Source of the DNA: Paraburkholderia sp.
GTDB taxonomy: Bacteria > Pseudomonadota > Gammaproteobacteria > Burkholderiales > Burkholderiaceae
DNA length: 64,000 nucleotides
Assembly (NCBI RefSeq): GCF_004298475.1
Contig: NZ_SCRP01000012.1
Location: forward strand, 186,001 to 250,000
Direction of reading: 5' to 3'
Shown: one piece after another, positions 45,380-55,486 of the stretch
Layout of the letters: every line of letters starts with the position of its first letter
Numbering within the stretch: the stretch's first letter is position 1
Translations under genes and position numbers: made by a program
Notes under the pieces: model-generated
Told to the model about the DNA's origin: nothing
The model's input: only the letters and a program-made list of their open reading frames with translations
The model's database searches: none

Positions 45380-47736
45380 ACCGTTCCTTCCGCGCGCTGC
45401 GCACGTTGGAGCGGAGCGCGGCCCGCGCTGGCCGCGGCCATGGCGCGCTCGCGCTCGATATTGCGTTCAAGTTGACTCTTGGCCGCCGTGTACTGGCGCG
45501 GCCACATCACGTCGAAATAACCGATCTTCGCGGCTTCGGTGAGTGTCCACGCAGGATTCGCGAGATGCGGACGCGCAATCGCACACAGGTCCGCGCGGCC
45601 CGCTGCGATGATGCCGTTGACGTGATCGGCTTCGGAAATCGCGCCGACCGCAATGGTCGGAATGCCGGCCTCGTTGCGGATGCGGTCGGCAAACGGCGTC
45701 TGAAACATGCGGCCGAAGACCGGGCGCTCGTCCTTGCTCACCTGCCCTGAGGAGACATCGATCATGTCGGCGCCCGCCGCCTTGAAAGCGCGCGCGATCT
45801 TGACGGCATCGTCGGGCGTGTTGCCGCCTTCTACCCAGTCGTGAGCCGAAATCCGCACGGACATCGGCTTGTCCTTCGGCCACACTTCGCGCATGGCCGC
45901 GAATACTTGCAACGGGAAGCGCAGCCGGTTGTCGAGCGATCCGCCGTATGCATCGGTACGCCGGTTTGTCAGCGGTGAGAGGAAACTCGACAGCAGATAG
46001 CCGTGTGCGCAGTGCAATTCGAGCCAGTCGAAGTCCGCTTCAGCCGCCATCTGGGTCGAGCGCACGAATTGCGCCTCGATTTCGCGGAGTTCCTCGATGC
46101 TTGCCTCATGCGACCATTGGCTCACGCCATGCAGATATTGCTGCGGCGAAGCCGAGACGAGCGGCCAGTTGCCATCGGGCAGTGGCTGGTCGATGCCTTC
46201 CCACGCAACGCGCGTCGAGCCCTTCGCACCCGAGTGACCGAGCTGAATGCCGATTTTCGCGTCCGACTGCGCGTGCACGAGATCGACGATGCGGCGCCAT
46301 GCATCGCGCTGTGCGGACGTGTACAGACCCGGACATCCCGGCGTGATGCGCGCCTCGGGAGACACGCACGTCATCTCGGTCATCACGAGTCCCGCGCCAC
46401 CCATTGCGCGCGCACCGAGATGCATGAGGTGATAGTCGCCGGGCACGCCGTCGTGCGCCGAGTACTGCGCCATCGGCGACACCATGACGCGGTTTTTCAG
46501 CGTGACGCCGCGCACGGTGTAGGGCGTGAACATCGGCGGTACGGCGCGCGCGCCAGCACCGGCTCTCGACGCGAGCCACGACTCGAAACCGCAGAGGTAG
46601 CGCGCGTCGCGCTCGCGCAGATTTTCGTGCGAAATGCGTTGCGAACGCGTGAGCAGCGAATAGGCGAACTGTTCGGGCTCGAACTGCGCGTAGCGCTCGA
46701 CGTGCTCGAACCATTCTGTCGAATTGCGCGCGGCGTTCTGGATGCGCAGCACGTCCACGCTGCGCACGCTCGTGTAGTGCGCCAGTGCGGCGCGCAGGTC
46801 GCGCGGATGCGCATCCATGCTGTTGGCGAGTTCGATGGCGTCTTCGAGCGCGAGCTTCGTACCGGAGCCGATCGAGAAGTGCGCCGTATGGGCCGCGTCG
46901 CCCATCAGCACGACCGGGGTCTGGCGACCGTCCGCGCGCGGCTTCCAGTGCACCCATTCGCGGTTGACGACACGCGGAAAGCGGATCCATTGCGACGAGC
47001 CGCGCAGATGAGCCGCGTTCGAGCGCAACGCATGGCCGTCCAGATAGCGCGCGAAAAGCTTTTCGCAAAACGCGATGCTGTCTTCCTTGCTCATCGTGTC
47101 GAGGCCCGCGGCGCGCCAGACGTGCTCGGGCGTTTCGACGATGAACGTGGACGTGCTGTCGTCGAAGCGATAGGCGTGCGCCTGGAACCAGCCCCATTCG
47201 GTTTGTTCGAATGCAAAGGTGAAAGCTTCGAAAAGCTTCGAGGTGCCGAGCCACACGAAACGGCAATCGCGCACGTCGATGTCGGGCTGATAAGTGGCCG
47301 TGTACTTTTGACGCGTGGCGCTGTTGAGGCCGTCGCTCGCAATGATGAGGTCGGCTTCGCCGACGTCGTCGTCCGTGCTTTGCGTTTCGAACACGAGCTT
47401 CACGCCGAGCGCTTCACATCGCGCTTGAAGGATATTCAGGAGGCGCTTGCGGCCGATGCCGCAAAAACCGTGTCCTGACGAGCGGATCGTGCGGCCGCGA
47501 AAGTGAATTTCGATGTCGTCCCAATGATTGAACGCATCGAGAATCTCGTCCGCGCTTTCGGGGTCGGCTACACGGAGGTTGCCAAGCGTCTGATCCGAAA
47601 ACACCACGCCCCAACCGAACGTGTCATAGGGCCGGTTCCGCTCGAACACCGTGATTTCGTAGTCCGGGTGACGGCGCTTCATCAACAGGCCGAAGTACAG
47701 GCCGGCGGGTCCGCCGCCAATACAAGCAATGCGCAT
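45376..47736 (-). CDS. Fused monooxygenase/reductase for salicylyl- or 2-aminobenzoyl-CoA
   Basis: A 786-residue two-domain flavoenzyme. The N-terminal part (to about 385) is an FAD hydroxylase with the dinucleotide motif [15 protein letters not shown] and the FAD-ribityl motif [16 protein letters not shown]. The C-terminal part (about 400-765) is an Old-Yellow-Enzyme FMN domain ([20 protein letters not shown]). This architecture is that of 2-aminobenzoyl-CoA monooxygenase/reductase, which hydroxylates and then reduces the ring of the CoA thioester; databases also name it salicylyl-CoA 5-hydroxylase/oxidoreductase. It is the first gene of the operon, 35 bases from the predicted transcription start. 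Confidence 0.92.
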   Translation of the reverse strand: MRIACIGGGPAGLYFGLLMKRRHPDYEITVFERNRPYDTFGWGVVFSDQTLGNLRVADPESADEILDAFNHWDDIEIHFRGRTIRSSGHGFCGIGRKRLLNILQARCEALGVKLVFETQSTDDDVGEADLIIASDGLNSATRQKYTATYQPDIDVRDCRFVWLGTSKLFEAFTFAFEQTEWGWFQAHAYRFDDSTSTFIVETPEHVWRAAGLDTMSKEDSIAFCEKLFARYLDGHALRSNAAHLRGSSQWIRFPRVVNREWVHWKPRADGRQTPVVLMGDAAHTAHFSIGSGTKLALEDAIELANSMDAHPRDLRAALAHYTSVRSVDVLRIQNAARNSTEWFEHVERYAQFEPEQFAYSLLTRSQRISHENLRERDARYLCGFESWLASRAGAGARAVPPMFTPYTVRGVTLKNRVMVSPMAQYSAHDGVPGDYHLMHLGARAMGGAGLVMTEMTCVSPEARITPGCPGLYTSAQRDAWRRIVDLVHAQSDAKIGIQLGHSGAKGSTRVAWEGIDQPLPDGNWPLVSASPQQYLHGVSQWSHEASIEELREIEAQFVRSTQMAAEADFDWLELHCAHGYLLSSFLSPLTNRRTDAYGGSLDNRLRFPLQVFAAMREVWPKDKPMSVRISAHDWVEGGNTPDDAVKIARAFKAAGADMIDVSSGQVSKDERPVFGRMFQTPFADRIRNEAGIPTIAVGAISEADHVNGIIAAGRADLCAIARPHLANPAWTLTEAAKIGYFDVMWPRQYTAAKSQLERNIERERAMAAASAGRAPLQRAQRAEGTV

Positions 47737-47777
47737 GCTCGCTCCCTTGCCCTGGTTATTCCGTGTTTCGCAGATTC

Positions 47778-47806
47778 AATGTAGAGCCAGTTATTTTAGG
47801 TGTCAA
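47778..47806 (-). promoter_or_regulatory. Sigma-70 promoter of the aromatic-CoA operon
   Basis: On the minus strand a perfect -35 TTGACA (47806-47801) and a -10 TACATT (47783-47778, four of six) are spaced by exactly 17 bases. Transcription would start near 47771, giving a 35-base leader to the monooxygenase start at 47736. Confidence 0.8.
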
Positions 47807-47811
47807 GTAAA
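47795..47811. promoter_or_regulatory. Candidate MarR operator
   Basis: TTTAGGTGTCAAGTAAA is an imperfect palindrome matching in 12 of its 16 paired positions. It completely covers the -35 hexamer. This fits repression by the MarR protein encoded in the operon. Confidence 0.5.
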
Positions 47812-48030
47812 TTGATGGAGTGACGAGAATGCTGCGGTGCGACGGGTTCGCATGGCAGGCCATGTTCATGCTCGGCTTGCCGTGCAGGTTGTATCCGTTA
47901 TCGCACACGTTTCAGGTATCGGTGATGGGTCGCTCGATCACCGCACTCGCCATCGCTCTGGCAGGCGGCGCACGGCGTCTGAAGGCCGTACGCCCGCGCG
48001 TCGTGCTGATCCGACCGGCACGATTGCGAG

Positions 48031-48167
48031 GCTGAAGTGAGAGTTTGCGGGAACGGATTATCCATGCGCGTGGCACAGCCGCGCAAAACGCCCGCGAAAC
48101 ACCCCTTTGACGTTGCGTGATTCTCGCCTGGGAATCACGCTGAGGTGAGCATTTGCGGGATCGGTTT
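48031..48167. repeat. Paired 29-base direct repeat around a hairpin
   Basis: Two 29-base copies (48031-48059 and 48139-48167; 24 identical) of a sequence with core TTTGCGGGA lie 108 bases apart. Between them is a perfect 9-base inverted repeat, GCGTGATTC/GAATCACGC, at 48115-48140. The right copy abuts the SDR stop codon. No T-run follows the hairpin. The function is unknown. The rest of 47737-48166 has no gene. Confidence 0.6.
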
Positions 48168-48940
48168 CAGGATTTTGCAAGCTCGCGCACATCGGCAATC
48201 GGTGTCGAGCCGAATGCATCACTGAGCGCGTAGTCGATCAACTGCTGCGCCGCCGCCTCCGGCGACGTGAGCTGGCCGTTCTGTTTCAATTGCTCGAAGC
48301 GCTCGCGCAAGGGAAATTGTTCAACGCTTGTCGAGCGAATTGCCGCCTGCATGGCCGTATCGACCACGCCAGGCGCCATGCTGCAGATACGCAGGCCAGG
48401 CGGCGCTTCGAGGGCTACTGCGCGCGCGTGATGATCGAGGGCCGCTTTCGTCGCGCAATACACGCTCCAGCCCGCGTAGGCGTTGCGCGCCGCGCCGCTC
48501 GAAACATGCATGATGCGGCGCGTGGTTTTCACACTGGCCGCACGTGGCGAGGCGAGCGCATTCGCGAGCATGAGCGGTGCCGCAACGTTCAACGCAATGG
48601 CGCGCGCAATCACGCTCGCGTCTTGTGTACCGCACGGCGCAATGGGATCGACCGTGCCCGCGTTGTTGAACAAGAGCACGCAGTCGGCTTCGCCAACGAA
48701 GGTGCGTAGCGCGTCCGTGGTGAGCCATTTATCGATGGCGGCAGTATCGGCGAGATCAAGCACCGTCTGCGAAAACGCTGTGACGTGGCGTGTCGCAAGC
48801 GACGCATGTGCGTTGCGTGCGAGGCCAAGCACCCGAATGCCGCGTGCAAGCAGATTGTCTGCGAGCGCGGCGCCGAGACCGCGGGTATGTCCGGTGACGA
48901 TGGCGCAAATCGAGCCGCCGGAGAGCGTGGATAGAGTCAT
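48167..48940 (-). CDS. Short-chain dehydrogenase/reductase
   Basis: A 257-residue SDR. The cofactor motif TGHTRGLGAALADNLL is a TGxxxGxG variant, with FNNAGTVDPIAPCG and active-site residues in HVSSGAARNAYAGWSVYCATKAAL. It resembles the sepiapterin-reductase-like or YueD/benzil-reductase SDRs by its long C-terminal tail (SVEQFPLRERFEQLK), but the substrate is not determined. ATG 48940 gives a normal short N terminus; upstream codons look non-coding. Confidence 0.83.
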   Translation of the reverse strand: MTLSTLSGGSICAIVTGHTRGLGAALADNLLARGIRVLGLARNAHASLATRHVTAFSQTVLDLADTAAIDKWLTTDALRTFVGEADCVLLFNNAGTVDPIAPCGTQDASVIARAIALNVAAPLMLANALASPRAASVKTTRRIMHVSSGAARNAYAGWSVYCATKAALDHHARAVALEAPPGLRICSMAPGVVDTAMQAAIRSTSVEQFPLRERFEQLKQNGQLTSPEAAAQQLIDYALSDAFGSTPIADVRELAKS

Positions 48941-49118
48941 GAAAATCCGGGGAAAAAGACGAGGGCACACGCGTAAAATCGCGCAGCGCCGAATGGACGA
49001 ATACGGGCCGCTTGACACATCACGCCGTGATATTGGACGGCGCGCAAATCACCGCGCCGGAAATGCGGCTCGCGATTCGGTATCATAGCGTCCGATCCCA
49101 TATGGAAGAGAGCTGGAC

Positions 49119-49937
49119 GTGAAAGCCGCATCGCAACAACGCCGCACCCTGAGCTTCAAGGAAGGTCTTCTGGAAATCCGGAAAAGCATGGGGAAGGGCT
49201 CGGGGCAAACGCCCGAAGAACAACAGCAGGCGCCGCAGGACAAACCGGCGCGCAAGGCGCAGCCTGCGCCTGCAAAAGACGCTCCGTCGCGGGACACACG
49301 TTCGCGCGCGCGCCCACAGCAGCCGGGCGGCCGGCCTCAGGGCGGCAAGCCCCAGCAGCCGAAGCAGGCGCGTCCGCAAAAGCCCGGCGAGCGCCCCGCA
49401 CAGCAACGCCAGCGGCCCGCCCGCCCGCAGCCGCAGCCCGCTGCCAACCTGAGCGAGGCCGAAAAGGCGCGCATCGAGCGCAACCGCCAGCTCAACACCA
49501 TCTGGAACGCTTTTGCAAAACTCTATCCGGCGTTCCGCGAACGCTTGCCGCTGAAAATCGGCGTCGCCGAAGATCTTGTCGCGCGTCATCCCGACTATGA
49601 ACGCACGGTTATCGTGGCGGTGCTCAAACGCCACGTGAACCATCCGCGCTATCACGAGCGCGTCGCGGCCGGCGGATCGCGCTACGAACTGGACGGCAGC
49701 GTGTCGGCCGGTCCGGGCATCGATCCGTCGCATATCGGTCGCGCGAACGCGGCGCTGGCGCGCCAGAAGGCGAAGGCCGAAGCAGCCGCCAAGGCGAAGG
49801 CAACGGACAAGGCACAGCCGCAGGAAGCCGCACAGGCGCCGTCCGATGCGCAACAGCCGCCGCTGCAGCCGCAAATCGAAGCACAGGCTCCGGCACAAGC
49901 CTCCGAGGGCGCCGAGCCTCCTGTGACTGGCGCATAA
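49119..49937 (+). CDS. ProQ/FinO-domain RNA-binding protein
   Basis: A 272-residue RNA chaperone. The ProQ/FinO domain spans about residues 110-200 (RNRQLNTIWNAFAKLYPAFR; PLKIGVAEDLVARHPDYERT; LKRHVNHPRYHERVAAGGSRYELDG). It is flanked by a long N-terminal Gln/Pro/Arg-rich linker and an Ala/Gln/Pro-rich C-terminal tail, both probably disordered. Such proteins bind structured sRNAs and mRNA 3' ends. The start is GTG 49119; the preceding ATG at 49102 is out of frame. A strong terminator follows. Confidence 0.9.
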   Translation: MKAASQQRRTLSFKEGLLEIRKSMGKGSGQTPEEQQQAPQDKPARKAQPAPAKDAPSRDTRSRARPQQPGGRPQGGKPQQPKQARPQKPGERPAQQRQRPARPQPQPAANLSEAEKARIERNRQLNTIWNAFAKLYPAFRERLPLKIGVAEDLVARHPDYERTVIVAVLKRHVNHPRYHERVAAGGSRYELDGSVSAGPGIDPSHIGRANAALARQKAKAEAAAKAKATDKAQPQEAAQAPSDAQQPPLQPQIEAQAPAQASEGAEPPVTGA

Positions 49938-49999
49938 GCGATATTGGCTGATTGCCGGGCCTTGGCGTTCTTTGCGGTCGTACCCTGTCTTTTGCGTGT

Positions 50000-50034
50000 C
50001 CCCGGATATTCGATTGAATATCCGGGGTTCTTTC
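50000..50034 (+). terminator. Rho-independent terminator after proQ-like gene
   Basis: A perfect 12-base stem CCCCGGATATTC/GAATATCCGGGG with a GATT loop is followed by TTCTTT. It lies 63 bases after the stop codon and presumably ends the ProQ-like transcript. Confidence 0.88.
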
Positions 50035-50412
50035 GATTGCGCAGATGTTTTGTGTTGGATCCGGCAGTAGCAAACACACTCGCGCAGTAAGGCATTCGCA
50101 AGCCGACGCATTCAATCCGCATCCCCCCGATGCAATTGCGCAACACAATCGCCAATTGTCGACGCTGTGCGTCTCACGCGACAACAAGGCGCATCGCCCG
50201 GTTATCTACCGTTTTTAGTGATCGGTCTTTATGAAAATTCGTGAGACTGAGAACAATCAGAACGCGGAGTGCAGCAAGTTCGCACATCACGGAATCGATG
50301 ATGCCGCTACGCAATCCTTATCGATTGCCAGATAAAACCACGACTCGATTTGCGCAAACGGTTCTAATGCTGCGACGCGCCAGGCGGCAATTCACCGGTT
50401 CACGTGAAGAAC
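50035..50412. other. Non-coding gap
   Basis: About 380 bases between convergent genes. A 34-codon frame at 50231 has no ribosome site and is not called. I see no other feature. Confidence 0.4.
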
Positions 50413-51042
50413 TCAGTTTGCGCCGTGCCCGGCGGTAGGGATGGCTGTAACTTCAGGCGTGGCCGGTACGGCCGATGCCGTAATGGCGGATGCGTCGGCA
50501 TTGGCATCCGCCGCCGCGACCACGGTGGATGCGCGCTCAACATTCGGGCCGGCTTGTGCGCTCTTGAAAAGGGATGCGAATTCGGCAGCGCGCGACTCGA
50601 TCTTCTCAACGTAGGTGGATGAGCCGCCATAGTTCTTCATCGCGGTGCTCAGGTCGCCGCCCGCAGCGCGCCGGTAGCCGTAAAGAATCGATGAACCAAC
50701 GTCGATATTGACGTCCGGACTAGTGAGGTTTTTTACGTTGTGCAGCAGATTACGGTGCGCCGACGGCACGATCTGCATGAGGCCAGTCGCACCGTTGGCG
50801 CCGCGTGCGCGCTCGCGAAAGCGCGATTCGATCGAAATGATCGCGAGGAGGACGGCGGGCGGCAGAGAATATTTTTCCGCGGCCGAAGTGACCGCTGCCG
50901 ATATCTGGACGGCCTTGGCCTTCGCCACGCCGAACCGTTGCGTGAGGTACGTCGAAATAGTGTCGGCGGCAGGTGGCTGCTGGGCCCACGCTTGTTGAAG
51001 GAGGCCCGGCAGCAGGACAAACAGGCAAATCAGTCGCCTCAT
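50413..51042 (-). CDS. Lytic transglycosylase (SLT domain), exported
   Basis: A 209-residue periplasmic protein. The signal peptide is MRRLICLFVLLPGLLQQAWA-QQ. The SLT domain follows at about residues 45-150. Its catalytic Glu lies in ISIESRFRERARG, followed by ATGLMQIVP and a later ILYGYRRAAGGDLSTAMKNY, as in type 1 lytic transglycosylases that cut peptidoglycan glycan strands. The C-terminal 50 residues are Ala/Thr-rich. ATG 51042 is the first Met directly before the signal peptide. Confidence 0.87.
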   Translation of the reverse strand: MRRLICLFVLLPGLLQQAWAQQPPAADTISTYLTQRFGVAKAKAVQISAAVTSAAEKYSLPPAVLLAIISIESRFRERARGANGATGLMQIVPSAHRNLLHNVKNLTSPDVNIDVGSSILYGYRRAAGGDLSTAMKNYGGSSTYVEKIESRAAEFASLFKSAQAGPNVERASTVVAAADANADASAITASAVPATPEVTAIPTAGHGAN

Positions 51043-51154
51043 GGCCAGTGCGTGTCGAGAAGAAGGAGAAAGCGGCAAGTATAACCTTATGCCCCGAAGG
51101 CAAGATAATTGTGCACGCATCCTCCTGCGACCATGGAAAACAGACGCACCAACA

Positions 51155-52051
51155 TCAGACTTTGTCGACCGATGCCTTCCAGATCTCGTCGATGCTCTGC
51201 GCGAGCGCAGCATCGAATTCGGGCTCGCTCATGGACTTCGTGAGGTCGTTGATCAGTGCCCGCGAAAAGCTCGCGATCATCTGGTGGTTGGCGGCGAGGC
51301 GCCGGCACGCATCGCTGCGCGTATAGCCGCCCGAGAGCGCCACCACGCGCACGACGCGTGGGTGATCGATCAGCGGCAAGTAGAAATCCGGTGTATCGGG
51401 AATGGTCAGCTTGATCATGACGTTGCGCGTGCTGGGCAACGCATCGAGTCCCTTGAGCAATTCGGTGCGCAAGAGCGACTCGGCTTCCGCCTTGTCGGCG
51501 ATCTTGATGGACACCTCGGGTTCGAGGATCGGCACGAGGCCGTGTGAGCCGATCTGGGCCGCCAGTTCGAACTGTTGGGCGACGACGGCTGCAATGCCCG
51601 ATGGAGAAGCCCGCTCGATTACCGAACGCATCTTGGTGCCGAAAATACCTGCTTTCACCGCGCGGCCCAGCAGGGCATCGACCGCGGGAATCGGCTTCAT
51701 GATGCGCACGCCGTCCACTTCGGCTTCCAGTCCTTTATCGACCTTCAGGAACGGCACGACGCCGCGGTCCTCCCACAGAAACGCGGGTACCGGCTTGCCC
51801 TGAGCCAGTCCGTCCATGGTGGCCTCGAACAGGATCGCGCCGATCACCTTTTCACCCGTAAACGCGGGTGCCGTGATAATCCGCACGCGCATTGCATGGA
51901 TGAGACGGAACATTTCGTCGTCGCCGTTGTATGCGCTATCGGGGATGCCGTACTGGCGCAGCGCACCCGGCGTCGAGCCGCCGCTCTGGTCGAGTGCCGC
52001 GATAAAACCGGGTTTGTCGCGCATCTGCGTCAGCATCGTGTCGTTCGCCAT
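51155..52051 (-). CDS. Class I fructose-bisphosphate aldolase
   Basis: A 298-residue Schiff-base aldolase. N-terminal FIAALDQSGGSTPGALRQYG is the class I hallmark, with a phosphate-binding segment ALSGGYTRSDACRRLA near the end and lysines in EPEVSIKIADK and NVMIKLTIPD, of which one forms the Schiff base. It splits or forms fructose 1,6-bisphosphate in glycolysis/gluconeogenesis without a metal. The ATG at 52051 follows GGAGAAAGAG. Burkholderiaceae usually also carry a class II enzyme; this one may serve gluconeogenic conditions. Confidence 0.9.
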   Translation of the reverse strand: MANDTMLTQMRDKPGFIAALDQSGGSTPGALRQYGIPDSAYNGDDEMFRLIHAMRVRIITAPAFTGEKVIGAILFEATMDGLAQGKPVPAFLWEDRGVVPFLKVDKGLEAEVDGVRIMKPIPAVDALLGRAVKAGIFGTKMRSVIERASPSGIAAVVAQQFELAAQIGSHGLVPILEPEVSIKIADKAEAESLLRTELLKGLDALPSTRNVMIKLTIPDTPDFYLPLIDHPRVVRVVALSGGYTRSDACRRLAANHQMIASFSRALINDLTKSMSEPEFDAALAQSIDEIWKASVDKV

Positions 52052-52324
52052 GACTCTTTCTCCGAAATAGGGCGCCATTAAGGCGCGAGCCTTCGAACCC
52101 GTCGCGGGCCGTCTTCACGAAGTGTACTTGCCGCACGGGGAATTCACGCTTTGTTGTGTGCGGGCGGACACAACAACGTGCGCGGCGCAGTGGCCGCTCG
52201 GTAGCCGCTCCGTAGCCGCTCATTTGCCGATATGAAGCAGTCAGGATTGCTCTTCACCAGGGCTGCAGCAGCGCCACGCTTTTATGCGGATATGTTTTTA
52301 TGCCGGTTTTATGGCGACAGCCTG

Positions 52325-53059
52325 CTAGGTAACATGGGTCGCAAGCCATTGCAGATTTTTCCAGAAATCTTTCTGCAGCCTGGCGATATCGACAGAGCGA
52401 GGATTGGTCGTGTCCGCTTCGCACGCGCGGCGCGCCTCTTCGAGCTTGCTCCAGAACGCCTTCGCGTGGTTATGCAGATCGTTGCGCTTCAAATACTCCG
52501 TGTCGAGTTGATTGCCTCGCCAGGCGCGCGCAAGTTCTTCGAACCAGTTGCCGACGTGGACAATCCGCTTGAACGATTCGGGATTCTTCAAACGCTCCGG
52601 GCTAGTCAGATCATCCATGGCATCGCCGACGGCCATCTCCCAATCGTCGTCGCTGAATTGGCTGACGAAGTCCATGGACGTTTCGAGCGCCGCCTTTCGG
52701 GCCTCGCGGCGGTCACTGATGGTTTTAAAAAGCAGCGTGAAAATCGCGGAGAAAACGGCGGCGGCCACGGCCGTTATCCACCACTGCGCAGCCTGCTTTT
52801 TCTCCAGCGCATCGAGCCTGGCGCCCATTGCCTGGCTCGCCGCATCGAACCGTGCTCCGACGCTCGCGTCGAGATCGCTCAATTTGCCGTCGATTTCTTC
52901 ACGCGAATAGCCGTCGTTTTGCACTGTCCTGTGCACAGCGGCGGCGCGATGCGCGCCGCGCCGGTGATGCTGCCCGTAGGCCGCTGAAACGGCTGCGCAA
53001 AGAACGGCAGCCAGAAGTAGTCTCGATACAAGCGAAGCGAATTTTGCCAGTTTCTTCAT
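52325..53059 (-). CDS. Unknown membrane protein with coiled coil
   Basis: I do not recognise this 244-residue protein. It has a signal-like N terminus (MKKLAKFASLVSRLLLAAVL, small residues before AYGQ) and a His/Arg-rich spacer. A predicted coiled coil spans about residues 50-90 (EEIDGKLSDLDASVGARFDA), and a single membrane helix about 92-112 (WWITAVAAAVFSAIFTLLF). A helical cytoplasmic domain of about 130 residues follows, rich in Trp, Asp and Glu (WFEELARAWRGNQLD...). The last domain resembles DUF4760-type regions loosely. Two membrane segments would place the coiled coil in the periplasm. Confidence 0.7.
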   Translation of the reverse strand: MKKLAKFASLVSRLLLAAVLCAAVSAAYGQHHRRGAHRAAAVHRTVQNDGYSREEIDGKLSDLDASVGARFDAASQAMGARLDALEKKQAAQWWITAVAAAVFSAIFTLLFKTISDRREARKAALETSMDFVSQFSDDDWEMAVGDAMDDLTSPERLKNPESFKRIVHVGNWFEELARAWRGNQLDTEYLKRNDLHNHAKAFWSKLEEARRACEADTTNPRSVDIARLQKDFWKNLQWLATHVT

Positions 53060-53189
53060 ATCATCAGGCCGGTTTCGCGAGACAAGCTACCAAGATAAGC
53101 CACGATATCTGGCGTATCAAGCAGGTGCATCCACCATGCTTGTGTCGCGGGATTTGCCTGCCGATTGGCGGGTGATGACGCGTTGAAAC

Positions 53190-53963
53190 TCAGTGCTCGC
53201 CACGCATGCCGAGGCGGTCGAGCAGGGTGGTCAGCAAGTCGATCGGCAACGGAAAGACGATCGTCGAGTTCTTGTCGGCGGCAATCGTGGTGAGTGTCTG
53301 CAAGTAGCGCAACTGCATGGCCTGCGGCTGCTGTGCGAGCCGCTGCGCAGCCTGCAGCAGCTTTTCGGATGCCTGCAATTCACCTTCCGCGTGGATCACC
53401 TTTGCACGGCGTTCGCGTTCGGCTTCGGCCTGGCGCGCGATGGCGCGAATCATCGTCTCGTTCAGATCGACGTGCTTGATTTCGACGGTCGACACCTTGA
53501 TTCCCCATGCGTCCGTCTGCGAGTCGAGCGTCTTCTGGATATCGGCGTTCAGTTGCTCGCGTTCGGCGAGGAGGGCGTCGAGTTCATGTTTGCCGAGCAC
53601 CGCACGCAGCGTCGTCTGCGCGAGCTGGCTCGTCGCGTCCATGTAGCGCGCAACCTGAATCACGGCCTTTTCCGGATCGACCACGCGAAAGTACACAACG
53701 GCGTTGACTTTCACCGACACGTTGTCGCGCGTAATCACGTCCTGTGACGGCACATCGAACACGACCGTGCGCAGATCGATGCGGACCGCCTGCTGGACCA
53801 TCGGGATGATGAGCACGAGCCCCGGTCCCTTGACCTTCCAGAAGCGTCCGAGCATGAATACGACGCCGCGTTCGTATTCGCGGAAGATGCGTATCGACGA
53901 GGCGGCGAGCAACAACACCAGTAAAAAAAGAATGCTGGAAAAGCCGAACGTGTAGCCGATCAT
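53190..53963 (-). CDS. SPFH/band-7 (stomatin-like, slipin) protein
   Basis: A 257-residue slipin. An N-terminal hydrophobic hairpin ([20 protein letters not shown]) is followed by the SPFH domain ([41 protein letters not shown]), then a helical, Ala/Glu-rich oligomerisation segment. It scaffolds membrane microdomains and partners the upstream NfeD protein: the two genes overlap by four bases (ATGA at 53963). Confidence 0.92.
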   Translation of the reverse strand: MIGYTFGFSSILFLLVLLLAASSIRIFREYERGVVFMLGRFWKVKGPGLVLIIPMVQQAVRIDLRTVVFDVPSQDVITRDNVSVKVNAVVYFRVVDPEKAVIQVARYMDATSQLAQTTLRAVLGKHELDALLAEREQLNADIQKTLDSQTDAWGIKVSTVEIKHVDLNETMIRAIARQAEAERERRAKVIHAEGELQASEKLLQAAQRLAQQPQAMQLRYLQTLTTIAADKNSTIVFPLPIDLLTTLLDRLGMRGEH

Positions 53964-55486
53964 GATTGTTCTCCCTGGCGCACCGCTTTGGCGAGCGGCA
54001 CGACGGTCAGCATCAGGCCGCTGCGGCCAGTCACGCGAACCCGGCTGCCTGCGGCGAGTGGTGCATCGCAGGCGACCCGCCAGCGCTCGCCACGGACGCG
54101 TGCCCAGCCCGTGGCCGCCGATGCAACGCCCGCGGAACCGGCCGGATGATCGGTCCGCAGGCCATCGTCGAGCACTTCGCCGACACTGCCGATAATCGCC
54201 TCTGCACCCGTCACGACGGGCCGACGCCGGGCGCGCAACGCAACACTCGACACCGCCGCGACGAACGCTGCGCCGCCGAACGCGAGGCCCGCAATGAGCG
54301 GCAGCGGGATGCCGTAGCCGGGCGCATTGGTGTCGATCAGCATCAACGAGCCGATCGCAAATGCGACGATGCCGCCAAAGCCGAGCACGCCGAAGGTGGG
54401 CAGGAACGCTTCGGCGACAAGGCACGCCAGCCCCATCAGCACGAGGGCAAGGCCCGCGAAATTGACGGGCAGCAGTTGCATCGCGAACAGGCCGACCAGC
54501 AGGCAGATCGCACCGACGACGCCGGGCAGCACGAATCCGGGGTTTGCGAATTCGAAGAAAAGGCCGTACACGCCGAGCGACAGCAGGATAAGGGCGACGT
54601 TCGGGTCGGCAATGATCGACAGGAACCGGTTGCGCCAGTCCGGCTCGACGTATTCGAGCGGCACATGTGCGGTTGCAACGTGCACCGTGCCGGCTGACGT
54701 CGTGACAGTGCGGCCGTCGAGCTGACGCGCGAGATCGGCTGGGTTCTGCGCGATCAGATCGATGACATGCTGCGCAAGCGCCTCGCTGTCCGACAAGCTC
54801 ACGGCTTCGCGGACCGCGCGCTCGGCCCATGCGGCGTTGCGCCCGCGCAGTTGCGCGAGTCCGCGGATATACGCGGCGGCATCGTGCATGACTTTGCGGG
54901 TTTCGGTCGATTCCGTGTCGCCTGGCGCGGCACCGGGCTGCGCGCCCGATGCTGCACTGGTTGGCGCACCCGTGGGGGCAATTGCGGGAGCACCTGCAGG
55001 GCCGCCCGGGCGGCCCGCGCCGCCGATGCCGAACTGCACCGGCGACGCCGCACCGAGGTTGGTCCCCGGCGCCATCGCAGCAAAATGGCTCGCGTACTCG
55101 ATATAGGTTCCGGCGCTCGCGGCCCGCGCGCCACTGGGCGCGACAAACGTGGCGACCGGCACCGGCGAAGCGAGGATGGCCTTGATGATCTGGCGCATCG
55201 ACGTGTCGAGCCCGCCAGGCGTGTCGAGCTGAAGGATTGCGAGCGGCGCGTGCTCTTTCGCAGCACGGTCGAGCGTGCGCACGATGAAATCGGCGCTCGC
55301 CGGGCCGATCGCACCGTTGACGGTCATCACGACGACGGCAGGCGGCGCGGTGGGCGCCGCCGCAACGGCGCAGACGACGAGCAGCGCCGCGAACAGCGCT
55401 GCGCGGACGACCCGTGCCGACACTGGATGGCGCGGGTGGGACGGCGGCGCATCGAGCGCCGCCTGTGAAGTACGATGAATGGGCAT
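53960..55486 (-). CDS. NfeD family membrane serine protease
   Basis: A 508-residue long-form NfeD. A signal anchor is followed by a ClpP-like protease domain: [16 protein letters not shown], catalytic Ser in [14 protein letters not shown], and the [17 protein letters not shown] segment. Four or five membrane helices and a C-terminal soluble OB-fold NfeD domain ([21 protein letters not shown]) follow. A 45-residue Gly/Ala/Pro insertion ([12 protein letters not shown]...) interrupts the protease domain after the Ser. It cleaves stomatin-like proteins, and its own slipin partner follows with a four-base overlap. Confidence 0.88.
   Translation of the reverse strand: MPIHRTSQAALDAPPSHPRHPVSARVVRAALFAALLVVCAVAAAPTAPPAVVVMTVNGAIGPASADFIVRTLDRAAKEHAPLAILQLDTPGGLDTSMRQIIKAILASPVPVATFVAPSGARAASAGTYIEYASHFAAMAPGTNLGAASPVQFGIGGAGRPGGPAGAPAIAPTGAPTSAASGAQPGAAPGDTESTETRKVMHDAAAYIRGLAQLRGRNAAWAERAVREAVSLSDSEALAQHVIDLIAQNPADLARQLDGRTVTTSAGTVHVATAHVPLEYVEPDWRNRFLSIIADPNVALILLSLGVYGLFFEFANPGFVLPGVVGAICLLVGLFAMQLLPVNFAGLALVLMGLACLVAEAFLPTFGVLGFGGIVAFAIGSLMLIDTNAPGYGIPLPLIAGLAFGGAAFVAAVSSVALRARRRPVVTGAEAIIGSVGEVLDDGLRTDHPAGSAGVASAATGWARVRGERWRVACDAPLAAGSRVRVTGRSGLMLTVVPLAKAVRQGEQS

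Noticed and set aside
46003..47478. Plus-strand frame of 491 codons opposite the fused monooxygenase/reductase
   Set aside because: Antisense shadow. It has no recognisable domain, and the minus strand encodes a well-conserved enzyme.
50231..50335. 34-codon plus-strand frame in the gap after the ProQ-like gene
   Set aside because: No ribosome site, no recognisable motif, and it lies downstream of a terminator.
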